Shown: in pieces, positions 17,923 through 27,173 of the stretch
Numbering within the stretch: the stretch's first letter is position 1
Layout: each line of letters begins with the position of its first letter
Assembly: GCF_016805985.1 (NCBI RefSeq)
Contig: NZ_CP017661.1
Coordinates: 2,852,001-2,916,000, forward strand
Origin: Microbacterium sp. JZ31
GTDB lineage: Bacteria; Actinomycetota; Actinomycetes; Actinomycetales; Microbacteriaceae
Direction of reading: 5' to 3'
DNA: 64,000 nucleotides
Program-made: the position numbers and the translations under genes
Notes under the pieces: generated by a model
Seen by the model: the letters and a program-made list of their open reading frames with translations, nothing else
Told to the model about the DNA's origin: nothing
Databases searched by the model: none

Positions 17923-19038
17923 TCAGGCCCCCGTGGTCACCGGCGCGTGCGCGTGCTGCACGAAGGCGCGGATGCGCTCGCCGAACAGCTCGCGACTGAA
18001 GTCCTCGGCGCGCGCACGACAGGCCCGGGCGTTCGAGCGGAGGGTCAGCTCGAGGGCGGCGCGCAGCTCGAGCGGCGACTCCCAGTCGTGCACGTGAGCG
18101 CCCGTGACGCCGTCCACGACCGACTCGGCGACGCCGCCGTACGCGTTCGCCAGCACGGGGGTACCCGACGCCATGGCCTCCACAGCGACGATGCCGAAGT
18201 CCTCGATCGCCGGGAACACGAGGGCCGCCGCCCTGCGGTAGATCGCCCGCAGCAGCGGCCGCGACGGGAAGTGCACGAACTCCACACGTGCCCGCGACCG
18301 TTCCGCCAGCGCGCGCAGGCGCGCCTCGTCCGGGCCACGCCCCGCGATCACGACCGGCCGGCCGGTGGCCTCGCCCGTGGTGATCGCGGCCTCCAGCCGT
18401 TTGTAGGGCACCCACCGGGAGATCGCCAGCAGGAACCCTTCGGGAAGCGCGTCCAGCACGGCCTGGTCGGCGTCGCCGAGCTCCGGCGGCGTCGCGAACA
18501 CCGTGGTGTCGACGGGCGGATGGATCACCACCGCCTCACGCTCCCACGTGTGCGCGATCCGGTCGGCGACGAACCTGCTGTTCGCCGCGATCGCGGTCGC
18601 CTCCTGCGCGCGCTTGCGATCGAGCGGCTTGAAGGCGCGGGCGGCGAGGCGCACCGGCAGGCTCGCCCCGCGTCGATCCAGCTCGGGTGTCCAGATGTAG
18701 CGCGCGGGCGTGTGGGCGTAGACGTACTTGGGCATGTCGCGCGCCGCGCCGCCGAAGCGCGCGTGATGCGCGAACAGGTGGCTGCTGACGAGCATCCACT
18801 CCGCCGGGATCTCGGGAAGCCCCCGCCACACGGCCGGCATCAGCGGCAGCGCGAGCGTCTTGCTGTGGCGCAGCGGCGTGCGGGCGAGCGCGGTCTCGTG
18901 GACATCGCGGAAGCGGCCGTGCGAGTCGTCCCAGAGCGACCAGGCTGCGGCGTCCGGGAACGCCTCGCGCATCGCCTCGAAAACGTTCTCCGCGCCGCCG
19001 GAGTGCTCAAGCCACTCGTGCACGATCACGCCTGACAA
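17923..19038 (-). CDS. GT4-family glycosyltransferase
   Basis: A 371-residue GT-B/GT4 protein: VIVHEWLEHSGGAENVFEAM at the N-terminus, YVYAHTPARYIW, IAANSRFVADRI, VIHPPVDTTVF, LLAISRWVPYKRLEAAI, and the donor-binding block PAIEDFGIVAVEAMASGTPV with its Glu residues. These transfer sugars from nucleotide donors to lipid-linked or wall glycans. The most likely start is TTG at 19038, eight bases after GGGAG; a GTG three codons later is possible. It converges with the preceding gene (3 bp apart) and is divergent from ugd. Confidence 0.85.
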   Translation of the reverse strand: MSGVIVHEWLEHSGGAENVFEAMREAFPDAAAWSLWDDSHGRFRDVHETALARTPLRHSKTLALPLMPAVWRGLPEIPAEWMLVSSHLFAHHARFGGAARDMPKYVYAHTPARYIWTPELDRRGASLPVRLAARAFKPLDRKRAQEATAIAANSRFVADRIAHTWEREAVVIHPPVDTTVFATPPELGDADQAVLDALPEGFLLAISRWVPYKRLEAAITTGEATGRPVVIAGRGPDEARLRALAERSRARVEFVHFPSRPLLRAIYRRAAALVFPAIEDFGIVAVEAMASGTPVLANAYGGVAESVVDGVTGAHVHDWESPLELRAALELTLRSNARACRARAEDFSRELFGERIRAFVQHAHAPVTTGA

Positions 19039-19213
19039 AACAGTGACTCCCTTGGACGGCGACGGATCGAGTTTACGCTCCCCCGCGTGAATGACCGCCT
19101 TGAGCGCGCGGAGGCCACCGGCCGCCCTGAGGCGGTGTGGCCCGTCGTCCATGGGAGGATGGAGACCGTGCGTGCGCGCCCCCGACGCGCCGACAGGATG
19201 GGAGTGAATCCGG

Positions 19214-20515
19214 ATGAAGCTGAGCGTGATCGGCTGCGGGTACCTCGGCGCGGTCCACGCCGCCGCCATGACGTCGCTGGGCCACGACGTCGTCGGCATC
19301 GACGTCGACGAGGCGAAGATCGCCAAGCTCTCCGCGGGCGAGACGCCGTTCTTCGAACCGGGCCTCCCCGAGATCCTGTCCGCGGGCATCGCGTCCGGCC
19401 GCCTCTCCTTCAGCACCGACATGGCCGACGCGGCCGACGCCGATGTGCACTTCATCGCCGTCGGCACGCCGCAGCGCCGTGACGGCGCCGGCGCCGACCT
19501 CCGCTTCGTCGACAGCTCCGTGCAGTCGCTGCTGCCCCACCTCAAGCCGGGCGCACTCGTCGTCGGCAAGTCGACCGTCCCGGTCGGCACCGCCGCGCGG
19601 CTGGCCGAACTCGTGAACCCGACCGGCGCGCGCCTCGCCTGGAACCCCGAGTTCCTGCGCGAGGGATTCGCGGTCAAGGACACCATCGAGCCCGACCGCC
19701 TCGTCTACGGCGTCGCGACGGAGTCGAAGGATCAGGACACCGCGATCCTCGACGAGGTGTACGCGAGCGCCATCTCGTCGGGCACCCCCCGCATCGTGAC
19801 CGACTACGCCACGGCGGAGCTCGTCAAGGTCGCGGCGAACTCGTTCCTGGCGACGAAGATTAGCTTCATCAACGCGATGGCGGAGATCGCCGAGGTCACG
19901 GGCGCCGACGTCACGCAGCTCGCCGACGCGATCGGCCACGACGCGCGCATCGGCCGCCGCTTCCTGAACGCCGGCGTGGGCTTCGGCGGCGGCTGCCTGC
20001 CGAAGGACATCCGCGCCTTCGCCGCGCGCGCGGAAGAGCTCGGCCGCGGCGAGTCCGTCGCCTTCCTGAAGCAGGTCGACGAGATCAACCTGCGCCGCCG
20101 TCAGCGCCTGGTCGACCTCGTCGTCGACTCGTTCGACGGCCGCGTGTTCGGCCGCCGCGTGGCGGTGCTCGGCCTCGCGTTCAAGCCCGACTCCGACGAC
20201 ATCCGCGACTCTCCCGCGCTCGACGTCGCCGTGCGTCTGAAGGGCCTCGGCGCCGAGGTCGTCTCGCATGACCCGGAGGCCATCCCCAACGCCCTCCGGC
20301 TGCACCCGCAGCTCACCTACGCCGACTCCGTCGACCAGGCGCTCGAGGGCGCCGAGGCGGTCGTCGTCGTCACCGAGTGGAAGCAGTACCGCGAGCTGGA
20401 TGCCGCCGCCACCGCGGCGAAGGTCGCGCGGCCCGTCGTGTTCGACGGACGCAACGTGCTCCACCCGGGAGCCTGGCGCGCGGCGGGCTGGACCTACACC
20501 GGCATGGGGCGCTGA
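19214..20515 (+). CDS. ugd: UDP-glucose 6-dehydrogenase
   Basis: Oxidises UDP-glucose to UDP-glucuronate with two NAD+, supplying uronic acid for envelope polymers. The 433-residue protein opens MKLSVIGCGYLGAVHAAAM (NAD fold). It keeps AVGTPQRRDGAGADL, GKSTVPVGTA, NPEFLREGFAV, the catalytic Cys in GVGFGGGCLPKDIRAF, and the C-terminal FDGRNVLHPG. Length is typical. ATG 19214 has GGGAG about ten bases upstream. It ends 34 bp from the convergent VanZ-like gene. Its presence suggests that the local polysaccharide may contain glucuronate or a derived sugar. Confidence 0.92.
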   Translation: MKLSVIGCGYLGAVHAAAMTSLGHDVVGIDVDEAKIAKLSAGETPFFEPGLPEILSAGIASGRLSFSTDMADAADADVHFIAVGTPQRRDGAGADLRFVDSSVQSLLPHLKPGALVVGKSTVPVGTAARLAELVNPTGARLAWNPEFLREGFAVKDTIEPDRLVYGVATESKDQDTAILDEVYASAISSGTPRIVTDYATAELVKVAANSFLATKISFINAMAEIAEVTGADVTQLADAIGHDARIGRRFLNAGVGFGGGCLPKDIRAFAARAEELGRGESVAFLKQVDEINLRRRQRLVDLVVDSFDGRVFGRRVAVLGLAFKPDSDDIRDSPALDVAVRLKGLGAEVVSHDPEAIPNALRLHPQLTYADSVDQALEGAEAVVVVTEWKQYRELDAAATAAKVARPVVFDGRNVLHPGAWRAAGWTYTGMGR

Positions 20516-20549
20516 CGCCCCGCACGTCTCAGCGCTGACGCACGGCCCC

Positions 20550-21185
20550 TCAGCGCTGGATCGGCAGCCGCAGCGTGGGAGCTTCGCCCCGCGGATCGGT
20601 CCAGTAACCGGGCTCCAGCACCTGCGTGAGCAGGTCCGCCGGCTCGGCCTGGTTGCGCGCGCGCAGATCCGCCCGCGCCCGCAGATACGCGCGGTTGCGC
20701 TCCCAGATCTCGCGCTCGATGACGCGCTGGTCGCGGGCGTGGATCAGCGCGCGCATGATCGTCGCCAGCAGCAGGCCGATGTATCCGCCGGCGGTGTTGG
20801 CGACGACGTCCGCGACGGTCGAGAACCTCTCCGGCAGCAGGGTTCCCTGAGTCACCTCGATGAAGCCCGAGAACGCCGGCAACAGCAGCAGCGCGAGCCA
20901 CCAGCCTCGCCGCGGAAGCGCGAGCCCCAGCAGGAAGCCCAGGGGGACGAACATCGCGATGTTCGCGGTGAACTCCAGCATGGCGAAGTCGAACCACTCC
21001 GGCACGCCGAGGCGCCACAGCACGCGCAGCACGCGTTCCGAGATCCCGCCGACCTCCAGCTGGCCGGGATTCGGCCACATCGTGATCAGCAGCACGAACG
21101 CCGTGTAGATCAGCAGCAGGAACGTCGCGATCCACAGTCGTGCGTAGCTGCGCGGCGGCCGCGGCCCCAGCGTGATGTCGCTCAT
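20550..21185 (-). CDS. VanZ-like membrane protein
   Basis: The 211-residue protein has four or five predicted membrane helices (WIATFLLLIYTAFVLLIT near the N-terminus, FTANIAMFVPLGFLLGLALP, LALLLLPAFSGFIEVTQ, DVVANTAGGYIGLLLATI), the arrangement of the VanZ family. Conserved family residues N (in TANIAMF) and E (in FIEVTQ) are present. VanZ gives low-level teicoplanin resistance in enterococci; most homologues are of unknown function. A charged tail follows the last helix. ATG 21185 has GGGAG upstream. It lies downstream of tuf, separated by a strong terminator. Confidence 0.8.
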   Translation of the reverse strand: MSDITLGPRPPRSYARLWIATFLLLIYTAFVLLITMWPNPGQLEVGGISERVLRVLWRLGVPEWFDFAMLEFTANIAMFVPLGFLLGLALPRRGWWLALLLLPAFSGFIEVTQGTLLPERFSTVADVVANTAGGYIGLLLATIMRALIHARDQRVIEREIWERNRAYLRARADLRARNQAEPADLLTQVLEPGYWTDPRGEAPTLRLPIQR

Positions 21186-21210
21186 GTCGCTCCCGTTCCT
21201 CCCGCAAAGA

Positions 21211-21243
21211 CGAAAGTGGGCCGGATCCGAAGATCCGACCCAC
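21211..21243 (-). terminator. Rho-independent-type terminator after tuf
   Basis: Read on the minus strand, a 12-bp stem GTGGGTCGGATC / GATCCGGCCCAC (one G-T pair) encloses a stable TTCG tetraloop and is followed by TTTCG. It lies 24 bp beyond the tuf stop and before the VanZ-like start, so it should end the rpsL-rpsG-fusA-tuf transcript. Confidence 0.85.
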
Positions 21244-21267
21244 TCCCTAGTGAGTTCTGGAAAGAAC

Positions 21268-22461
21268 TTACTTGATGATCTTGGTCACCGTGCCGGCGCC
21301 GACGGTGCGGCCACCCTCACGGATCGCGAAGCCGAGGCCCTCCTCCATGGCGATGGGCTGGATGAGCTCCACCGACATGTCCGTGGTGTCGCCGGGCATG
21401 ACCATCTCGGTGCCCTCGGGCAGCGAGATGACGCCGGTGACGTCCGTGGTGCGGAAGTAGAACTGCGGGCGGTAGTTCGTGTAGAAGGGGTTGTGGCGGC
21501 CACCCTCGTCCTTGGACAGGATGTACGCCGTGCCCTCGAAGTTGGTGTGCGGCGTGACCGAACCCGGCTTCACGACGACCTGGCCGCGCTCGACCTCTTC
21601 GCGCTTCAGACCACGGAGCAGGAGACCGCAGTTCTCGCCGGCCCAGGCCTCGTCGAGCTGCTTGTGGAACATCTCGATACCCGTGACCGTGGTCTTCTGC
21701 GTCGGGCGGATGCCGACGATCTCGACCTCGGAGTTGATGGCCAGCGTGCCACGCTCGGCGCGGCCCGTGACGACCGTGCCACGACCGGTGATCGTGAAGA
21801 CGTCCTCGATCGGCATCAGGAACGGCTTGTCGCGGTCGCGCACCGGGTCCGGGATCGACTCGTCGACGGCGTTCATGAGCTCGACGATCTTCTCGCCCCA
21901 CTCGGCGTCGCCCTCGAGCGCCTTCAGGCCCGAGACGCGGACGACCGGAGCGTCGTCGCCGGGGAAGCCCTGCGACGAGAGCAGCTCGCGGACCTCGAGC
22001 TCGACGAGCTCCAGGATCTCCTCGTCGTCCACCATGTCGGCCTTGTTCAGGGCGACGAGCAGGTAGGGAACGCCGACCTGCTTGGCGAGCAGGACGTGCT
22101 CACGGGTCTGAGCCATCGGACCGTCGGTCGCGGCGACCACGAGGATCGCGCCGTCCATCTGGGCGGCACCGGTGATCATGTTCTTGATGTAGTCAGCGTG
22201 ACCCGGGGCGTCGACGTGCGCGTAGTGGCGCTTCGGCGTCTCGTACTCGACGTGCGAGATGTTGATCGTGATACCGCGCTGACGCTCCTCAGGAGCCGAG
22301 TCGATCGACGAGAAGTCACGCACGACGTTGACGTCCGACGGGTACTTGTCGGCGAGCACCTTCGAGATCGCCGCGGTGAGCGTCGTCTTGCCGTGGTCGA
22401 CGTGACCGATCGTTCCGATGTTCACGTGCGGCTTGTTGCGCTCGAACTTGGCCTTAGCCAC
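21268..22461 (-). CDS. tuf: Translation elongation factor Tu
   Basis: EF-Tu brings aminoacyl-tRNA to the ribosome as a GTP complex. The 397-residue protein has the G motifs [18 protein letters not shown] and NKADMVDD, and the C-terminal domain 2/3 blocks [13 protein letters not shown] and [12 protein letters not shown]. The start is GTG at 22461, since AGGAGG lies six bases upstream; an in-frame ATG eight codons earlier sits before that site and is rejected. It is the last gene of the str block, 155 bp after fusA, with a hairpin and an AT-rich pocket in between, so it may also have its own promoter. Confidence 0.97.
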   Translation of the reverse strand: MAKAKFERNKPHVNIGTIGHVDHGKTTLTAAISKVLADKYPSDVNVVRDFSSIDSAPEERQRGITINISHVEYETPKRHYAHVDAPGHADYIKNMITGAAQMDGAILVVAATDGPMAQTREHVLLAKQVGVPYLLVALNKADMVDDEEILELVELEVRELLSSQGFPGDDAPVVRVSGLKALEGDAEWGEKIVELMNAVDESIPDPVRDRDKPFLMPIEDVFTITGRGTVVTGRAERGTLAINSEVEIVGIRPTQKTTVTGIEMFHKQLDEAWAGENCGLLLRGLKREEVERGQVVVKPGSVTPHTNFEGTAYILSKDEGGRHNPFYTNYRPQFYFRTTDVTGVISLPEGTEMVMPGDTTDMSVELIQPIAMEEGLGFAIREGGRTVGAGTVTKIIK

Positions 22462-22537
22462 TGGGTCCTCCTCAGGACGGTTCATGGATCATCGCCGGGC
22501 GCTGGATTGCGACCGGTTCTGTCCGGGGATGGTTCTC

Positions 22538-22546
22538 AGTCTAATA
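22538..22546 (-). promoter_or_regulatory. Possible tuf-proximal -10 region
   Basis: On the minus strand, TATTAGACT forms an AT-rich pocket about 75 bases before the tuf start and contains the overlapping hexamers TATTAG and TAGACT. No good -35 partner was found, so this is only a candidate for an internal promoter that would let tuf be made separately from fusA. Confidence 0.3.
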
Positions 22547-22571
22547 GAGAGAGTCGATGTGAAGTTTTGGG

Positions 22572-22596
22572 GGGTGGGGGCTTGACGCCCCCACCC
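22572..22596 (-). terminator. Hairpin between fusA and tuf
   Basis: A 10-bp GC stem (GGGTGGGGGC on plus, paired with GCCCCCACCC) with a five-base loop lies 20 bp beyond the fusA stop. No T-run follows on the minus strand, so it is more likely a partial terminator, attenuator or RNA-processing signal than a full stop. Confidence 0.5.
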
Positions 22597-22616
22597 GGAC
22601 CGTCAGGGTCGGACGA

Positions 22617-24731
22617 TTACTCGCCCTTGCCCTTCTGGATGATCTCGTCGGCGACGGCCTTCGGAACCTCGGAGTAGCTGTCGAACTCCATCGAGTAGAC
22701 AGCGCGTCCCGAGGTCTTCGAGCGCAGGTCGCCGATGTAGCCGAACATGCTGGACAGCGGGACGAGGGCCTTGATGACCTTCACGCCCTGCGCGTCCTCC
22801 ATGGACTGCATCTGGCCGCGGCGCGAGTTCAGGTCGCCGATGACGTCGCCCATGTACTCCTCGGGCGTACGGACCTCGACGGCCATGAGCGGCTCGAGCA
22901 GCACGGGGTTCGCCTTGCGGATGGCCTCCTTGAAGCCCATCGAGCCGGCGATCTTGAACGCCATCTCCGAGGAGTCGACGTCGTGCGACGCGCCGTCCTT
23001 CAGGATCGCCTTGACGCCCACCATGGGGTAGCCCGCGAGGACACCCGTGTTCATGGCGTCCTGGAAGCCCTGGTTGGTCGGCTCGATGTACTCGCGCGGG
23101 ATGCGACCACCGGTGACCTCGTTGACGAACTCGTACGTCTTGTCGGCCGTGACCTCGAGCGGCTCGATCGCGAACTGGATCTTCGCGAACTGACCCGAGC
23201 CACCGGTCTGCTTCTTGTGCGTGTAGTCGTGGCGCTCGACGACCTTGCGGATCGTCTCGCGGTAGGCCACCTGCGGCTTGCCGACGTTGGCTTCGACCTT
23301 GAACTCGCGCTTCATGCGGTCCACGAGGATGTCGAGGTGCAGCTCGCCCATGCCCTTGACGACGGTCTGACCGGTCTCGGCGTTGTTCTCGACGCGGAAC
23401 GTCGGGTCCTCTTCCGCGAGCTTCTGGATCGCGAGACCCAGCTTCTCCTGGTCGGCCTTGGTCTTGGGCTCGATCGCGACCTCGATGACCGGCTCCGGGA
23501 ACGTCATCGACTCGAGCACGACCTGGCTGTTCGCGTCCGAGAGCGTGTCGCCCGTCGTGGTGTCCTTGAGGCCGATGACCGCGTAGATGTGACCCGCGGT
23601 GACCGAGTCGACCGGGTTCTCCTTGTTGGCGTGCATCTGGAAGATCTTTCCGATGCGCTCCTTCTTGCCCTTGGTCGAGTTGACCACCTGCGCGCCCGAG
23701 TCGAGGTGACCCGAGTACACGCGGATGTAGGTGAGGCGACCGAAGAACGGGTGCGTGACGACCTTGAACGCGAGGGCCGTGAACGGCTCCGACGCGTCGG
23801 CGTGACGCTCGATGATCGTCTCTTCGTTCTTCGGGTCGTGCGCCTCGATGGCGGGCACGTCGATCGGGGCCGGCAGGTAGTCGACGACCGCGTCCAGCAT
23901 CGGCTGCACGCCGCGGTTCTTGAACGCCGAGCCGCACAGGACCGGGTAGACCTCGCTCGCGATGGTGAGCTTGCGGATGCCGGCCTTGATCTCGGCGACC
24001 GTCAGCTCCTCACCGGCGAAGTACTTCTCGAGCAGCGCGTCGTCGGTCTCGGCGACCGTCTCGAGCAGCTTCTCGCGGTACTCCGCTGCGCGGTCGGCCA
24101 GGTCGGCCGGGATCTCGGTGATCTCGTACTTGGCGCCCATGGTCACGTCACCCTTGGCGTCGCCGGGCCAGACCAGCGCGCGCATCTCGACGAGGTCGAT
24201 GACGCCCACGAAGTCGTTCTCCGCGCCGATCGGCAGCTGGATCACGAGCGGCTTCGCCTTGAGGCGGTTCACGATGGTGTCGACCGTGAAGTAGAAGTCC
24301 GCGCCGAGCTTGTCCATCTTGTTGACGAAGCAGATGCGGGGGACGTTGTACTTGTCGGCCTGGCGCCACACGGTCTCGGACTGCGGCTCCACACCCTCCT
24401 TGCCGTCGAAGACGGCGACGGCGCCGTCGAGCACGCGGAGCGAGCGCTCGACCTCGACCGTGAAGTCCACGTGGCCGGGGGTGTCGATGATGTTGATCTG
24501 GTTCTTGTCCCAGAAGCACGTCACAGCAGCGGACGTGATCGTGATGCCACGCTCCTGCTCCTGCTCCATCCAGTCGGTCGTGGCGCCACCGTCGTGCGTC
24601 TCGCCGATCTTGTGGTTCACACCCGTGTAGAACAGGATGCGCTCGGTCGTCGTGGTCTTACCGGCATCGATGTGCGCCATGATGCCGATGTTGCGGACCT
24701 TCTTGAGGTCGGTGAGCACTTCCTGTGCCAC
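22617..24731 (-). CDS. fusA: Translation elongation factor G
   Basis: EF-G is the translocation GTPase. The 704-residue protein starts [20 protein letters not shown] (GTG start, TTAGGA upstream) and has the GTPase motifs [27 protein letters not shown] and [10 protein letters not shown]. Domains II-V follow at normal length ([18 protein letters not shown] in domain IV). It lies between rpsG and tuf in the classical str order. A strong hairpin lies between rpsG and fusA. Confidence 0.97.
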   Translation of the reverse strand: MAQEVLTDLKKVRNIGIMAHIDAGKTTTTERILFYTGVNHKIGETHDGGATTDWMEQEQERGITITSAAVTCFWDKNQINIIDTPGHVDFTVEVERSLRVLDGAVAVFDGKEGVEPQSETVWRQADKYNVPRICFVNKMDKLGADFYFTVDTIVNRLKAKPLVIQLPIGAENDFVGVIDLVEMRALVWPGDAKGDVTMGAKYEITEIPADLADRAAEYREKLLETVAETDDALLEKYFAGEELTVAEIKAGIRKLTIASEVYPVLCGSAFKNRGVQPMLDAVVDYLPAPIDVPAIEAHDPKNEETIIERHADASEPFTALAFKVVTHPFFGRLTYIRVYSGHLDSGAQVVNSTKGKKERIGKIFQMHANKENPVDSVTAGHIYAVIGLKDTTTGDTLSDANSQVVLESMTFPEPVIEVAIEPKTKADQEKLGLAIQKLAEEDPTFRVENNAETGQTVVKGMGELHLDILVDRMKREFKVEANVGKPQVAYRETIRKVVERHDYTHKKQTGGSGQFAKIQFAIEPLEVTADKTYEFVNEVTGGRIPREYIEPTNQGFQDAMNTGVLAGYPMVGVKAILKDGASHDVDSSEMAFKIAGSMGFKEAIRKANPVLLEPLMAVEVRTPEEYMGDVIGDLNSRRGQMQSMEDAQGVKVIKALVPLSSMFGYIGDLRSKTSGRAVYSMEFDSYSEVPKAVADEIIQKGKGE

Positions 24732-24769
24732 TTGCGGTTCCTAACGTGTGGTGTGGAGTAGAGCTGTGA

Positions 24770-24809
24770 TGCCGGGCCCGGAGGACGGATCCCGTCTCCG
24801 GGCCCGGCA
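24770..24809 (-). terminator. Strong hairpin between rpsG and fusA
   Basis: TGCCGGGCCCGGAGACGG and its near-perfect complement CCGTCCTCCGGGCCCGGCA form a long GC stem with a short GATC-type loop within the 108-bp rpsG-fusA gap. There is no T-run, so RNA processing or attenuation is more likely than full termination. Confidence 0.5.
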
Positions 24810-24839
24810 GGACGCATCCCGATGGATGCGTGCTGCTGA

Positions 24840-25310
24840 TTACCAGCGGTAGTGCGCGAAGGCCTTGTTCGACTCGGCCATCTTGTGCGTGTCCTCACGG
24901 CGCTTCACCGCGGCACCGAGGCCGTTCGAGGCGTCGAGGATCTCGTTCATCAGACGCTCGGTCATCGTCTTCTCACGACGGCCCTTGGCGTAGCTCACGA
25001 GCCAGCGCAGCGCGAGCGTGTTCGCGCGGTGCGGCTTGACCTCGACCGGCACCTGGTAGGTCGAGCCACCGACGCGGCGGCTGCGGACCTCGAGGGTCGG
25101 GCGGACGTTGTCGAGCGCCTTCTTGAGCGTCGCGACGGCGTCCTGGCCGTTCTTCGCCTCGACGCCCTGGAGGGCGGTGTAGACGATGTTCTCGGCGATC
25201 GACTTCTTGCCGTCGACGAGGATCTTGTTCACGAGCTGCGTGACGATCGGAGCGCCGTAGACCGGGTCGTTGACGACGGGGCGCTTCGGGGCGGGTCCCT
25301 TACGAGGCAT
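24840..25310 (-). CDS. rpsG: 30S ribosomal protein S7
   Basis: S7 binds the 3' major domain of 16S rRNA and starts assembly of the head of the small subunit. The 156-residue protein begins [12 protein letters not shown] and contains [37 protein letters not shown] and the C-terminal AHYRW, all characteristic. It begins 5 bp after the rpsL stop, as is usual for the str operon. Confidence 0.97.
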   Translation of the reverse strand: MPRKGPAPKRPVVNDPVYGAPIVTQLVNKILVDGKKSIAENIVYTALQGVEAKNGQDAVATLKKALDNVRPTLEVRSRRVGGSTYQVPVEVKPHRANTLALRWLVSYAKGRREKTMTERLMNEILDASNGLGAAVKRREDTHKMAESNKAFAHYRW

Positions 25311-25315
25311 GTGTC

Positions 25316-25684
25316 TCAGCCCTTCTTCGCGCCGTAGCGGCTGCGAGCCTGCTTACGGTTCTTGACGGCCTGGGTGTCGAGCGCACCGCGGACGATCTTG
25401 TAGCGGACACCGGGGAGGTCCTTCACACGACCACCGCGGACGAGCACGAGCGAGTGCTCCTGCAGGTTGTGGCCCTCGCCGGGGATGTAGGCGGTGACCT
25501 CGGTGCCGTTGCGAAGCTTCACACGGGCGACCTTGCGCATGGCCGAGTTCGGCTTCTTGGGCGTGGTCGTGTACACGCGGGTGCAGACACCCGCCTGCTG
25601 CGGGTTCGCCTTAAGGGCGGGCGCCTTGGTCTTCGAGACCTTGGGCGACCGGCCCTTGCGAACCAGCTGCTGAATAGTAGGCAC
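25316..25684 (-). CDS. rpsL: 30S ribosomal protein S12
   Basis: S12 controls decoding accuracy. The 122-residue protein starts [13 protein letters not shown] after a GTG initiator at 25684, with AAGGAA upstream. The streptomycin-contact regions are wild type: [11 protein letters not shown] (Lys43 in E. coli numbering) and [12 protein letters not shown] (Lys88 region). In-frame codons further upstream lie in the leader and are not coding. First gene of the rpsL-rpsG-fusA-tuf unit. Confidence 0.97.
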   Translation of the reverse strand: MPTIQQLVRKGRSPKVSKTKAPALKANPQQAGVCTRVYTTTPKKPNSAMRKVARVKLRNGTEVTAYIPGEGHNLQEHSLVLVRGGRVKDLPGVRYKIVRGALDTQAVKNRKQARSRYGAKKG

Positions 25685-25980
25685 TGGTTTCCTTCTCTGT
25701 TGTGCTGCACGGTGACAGCGGTGGGTTCCCCCGCTTCGTCGTGCTCGTGTTGCGGAGCGTGACGGTGCGGGTTTCACGTTGACCCACCCGGGCGGCAGAA
25801 TGTGCCGCACGTTTGAAGTGGTGGGTATGCCGTGGGGGTGACCTGTTCGCAGGCCCATCCCTGATCGTGTCTGATCCGGCGCACGCAAGCGGGCGCGCGG
25901 GTACGCACACCAAATCATCATAGCGCATCTGACCGTGCTCGGCGTGTCGTCGCCGCTTCCGCGCGGCCCCGGTGCAAGCG
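25685..25980 (-). promoter_or_regulatory. Leader and probable promoter region of the str operon
   Basis: About 295 bp separate rpsL from the 3' end of the gene upstream. On the minus strand TATGAT (25922-25917) is a plausible -10 hexamer about 230 bases before the rpsL GTG. No clear TTGACA-like -35 box is seen at 16-18 bp. The resulting leader is long and may carry control, but no known riboswitch or protein-binding structure was recognised. Confidence 0.4.
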
Positions 25981-26646
25981 CTAGAAGCCCAGGCCGTCTC
26001 CGGTGTCACGCGGGTCGAAAGGGGCATCGAGCGCCTGCGACAGCTCGGCCAGCATCGCCTCGACCTGCGGCTCGACGTACTGCACGATCGCTGCGTGGAT
26101 CCGCAGCCGGTGATGCAGCAGGATGCCGCAGACCTCGCGGCCGATGAGGTTCGCGTACTCGTCCGCGAGCGCGACCTCGCGGCGCAGCGCGACCTTCGCG
26201 TCCTCCGTGAGCGGGGGCAGGCTCGGCACCTGCGCCTCCTCCTCGCTCGCGAGTCCCGAGAGCGTGAAGAGGAACGGCTGGCCGGGGATGGGATCGGGGT
26301 CGAGCGGCAGGCCCTCGAACTCGGGCGCGAGCCCCTCGGCCGGGCGGTAGCCGCGCGCGCGGTTGCGGGTCGCCTGCTGGTCGAGCTCGGACTGCAGCAT
26401 CGGCAGGTTGCGCGACGTGTAGTCGGCGACGGCGTGGTCGACGATCGTCTTGATGCGCGTGGAGAGTCCGTGCTGCACGCCGTGCGGGACGTCGGATCCG
26501 AGGCCCGCGGCCGACAGGATCGGCGAGCCGAGGCAGCGACGGCACGGAGCGACCCGGCCGCGGTGTGTCGCCGGCTCCCAGCGGGGCACCCAGCGGAGCC
26601 AGGCGTCCACGGCCTGGCTCACCTGCGTCTCCAGCGAGCGCTCCAC
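25981..26646 (-). CDS. Conserved hypothetical protein with a CxxC pair
   Basis: A 221-residue soluble protein of unknown function from GTG 26646. Features: [20 protein letters not shown] at the N-terminus, a CRRC motif near residue 42 that could bind metal or form a disulfide, a glutamate-rich helical middle ([20 protein letters not shown]) and a C-terminal [16 protein letters not shown] segment. No signal peptide or membrane helix. It precedes the str operon on the same strand. I do not recognise the family. Confidence 0.65.
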   Translation of the reverse strand: MERSLETQVSQAVDAWLRWVPRWEPATHRGRVAPCRRCLGSPILSAAGLGSDVPHGVQHGLSTRIKTIVDHAVADYTSRNLPMLQSELDQQATRNRARGYRPAEGLAPEFEGLPLDPDPIPGQPFLFTLSGLASEEEAQVPSLPPLTEDAKVALRREVALADEYANLIGREVCGILLHHRLRIHAAIVQYVEPQVEAMLAELSQALDAPFDPRDTGDGLGF

Positions 26647-26672
26647 GCATCCAGAGTAGGGGGCGAGGCGGC

Positions 26673-27086
26673 CTAATCCTCGTCTTCGTCCCGCTCCCAC
26701 GGCCATTTCGGCCGGTGTGCCTCGGTGCGCCGCACGGCGATGGCCGCCCATCCGGCTACCGCTGCGGCACCGGCGACCACCACGACCGTCCAGCTCGTCG
26801 CGGTCTCCGCCACCGCGGCGGTCGCGATCGCGATGTCGACACCGAACAGCAGGGCGAAGATCCACAGCGCCCCCAGGTGCACCAGCGCGCTCGCGAACGC
26901 CACGAGGATCACGTCCGTGTAGCGCGGCCGATCCGCTCGCAGCGCGGGCCACAGCGCACCGGCGAACGCGACGGCCGCCGCGCCGAAGGCGAGCGGTCCG
27001 GGAACCGGCGGCAGTCCCGGGGTCGCGATCACATCCCGATCCGTGACCAGGCTCAGCATTCCGGATCCGAACACCATGAGCGCCAC
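26673..27086 (-). CDS. Small integral membrane protein of unknown function
   Basis: The 137-residue frame from GTG 27086 has about four membrane segments (MVFGSGMLSLV, GPLAFGAAAVAFAGALWPAL, VILVAFASALVHLGALWIFA, WTVVVVAGAAAVAGWAAIAV) and a strongly acidic C-terminus (ERDEDED). The start is doubtful: no ribosome site precedes the GTG, and the hydrophobic first helix appears to begin before it (PPAALLAFALAGDVALMVFG). This frame is the same as that of the upstream gene, separated from it by one TGA at 27174-27176 with no standard start codon between. An unusual start or a base error is possible. Ends 26 bp before the CxxC gene. Confidence 0.6.
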   Translation of the reverse strand: MALMVFGSGMLSLVTDRDVIATPGLPPVPGPLAFGAAAVAFAGALWPALRADRPRYTDVILVAFASALVHLGALWIFALLFGVDIAIATAAVAETATSWTVVVVAGAAAVAGWAAIAVRRTEAHRPKWPWERDEDED

Positions 27087-27173
27087 GTCGCCCGCGAGCG
27101 CGAACGCGAGGAGCGCCGCGGGAGGAAACCTCCCGGGCGCTCCCGGCGATGTCTGCGCGTTCGCGATGACCTC

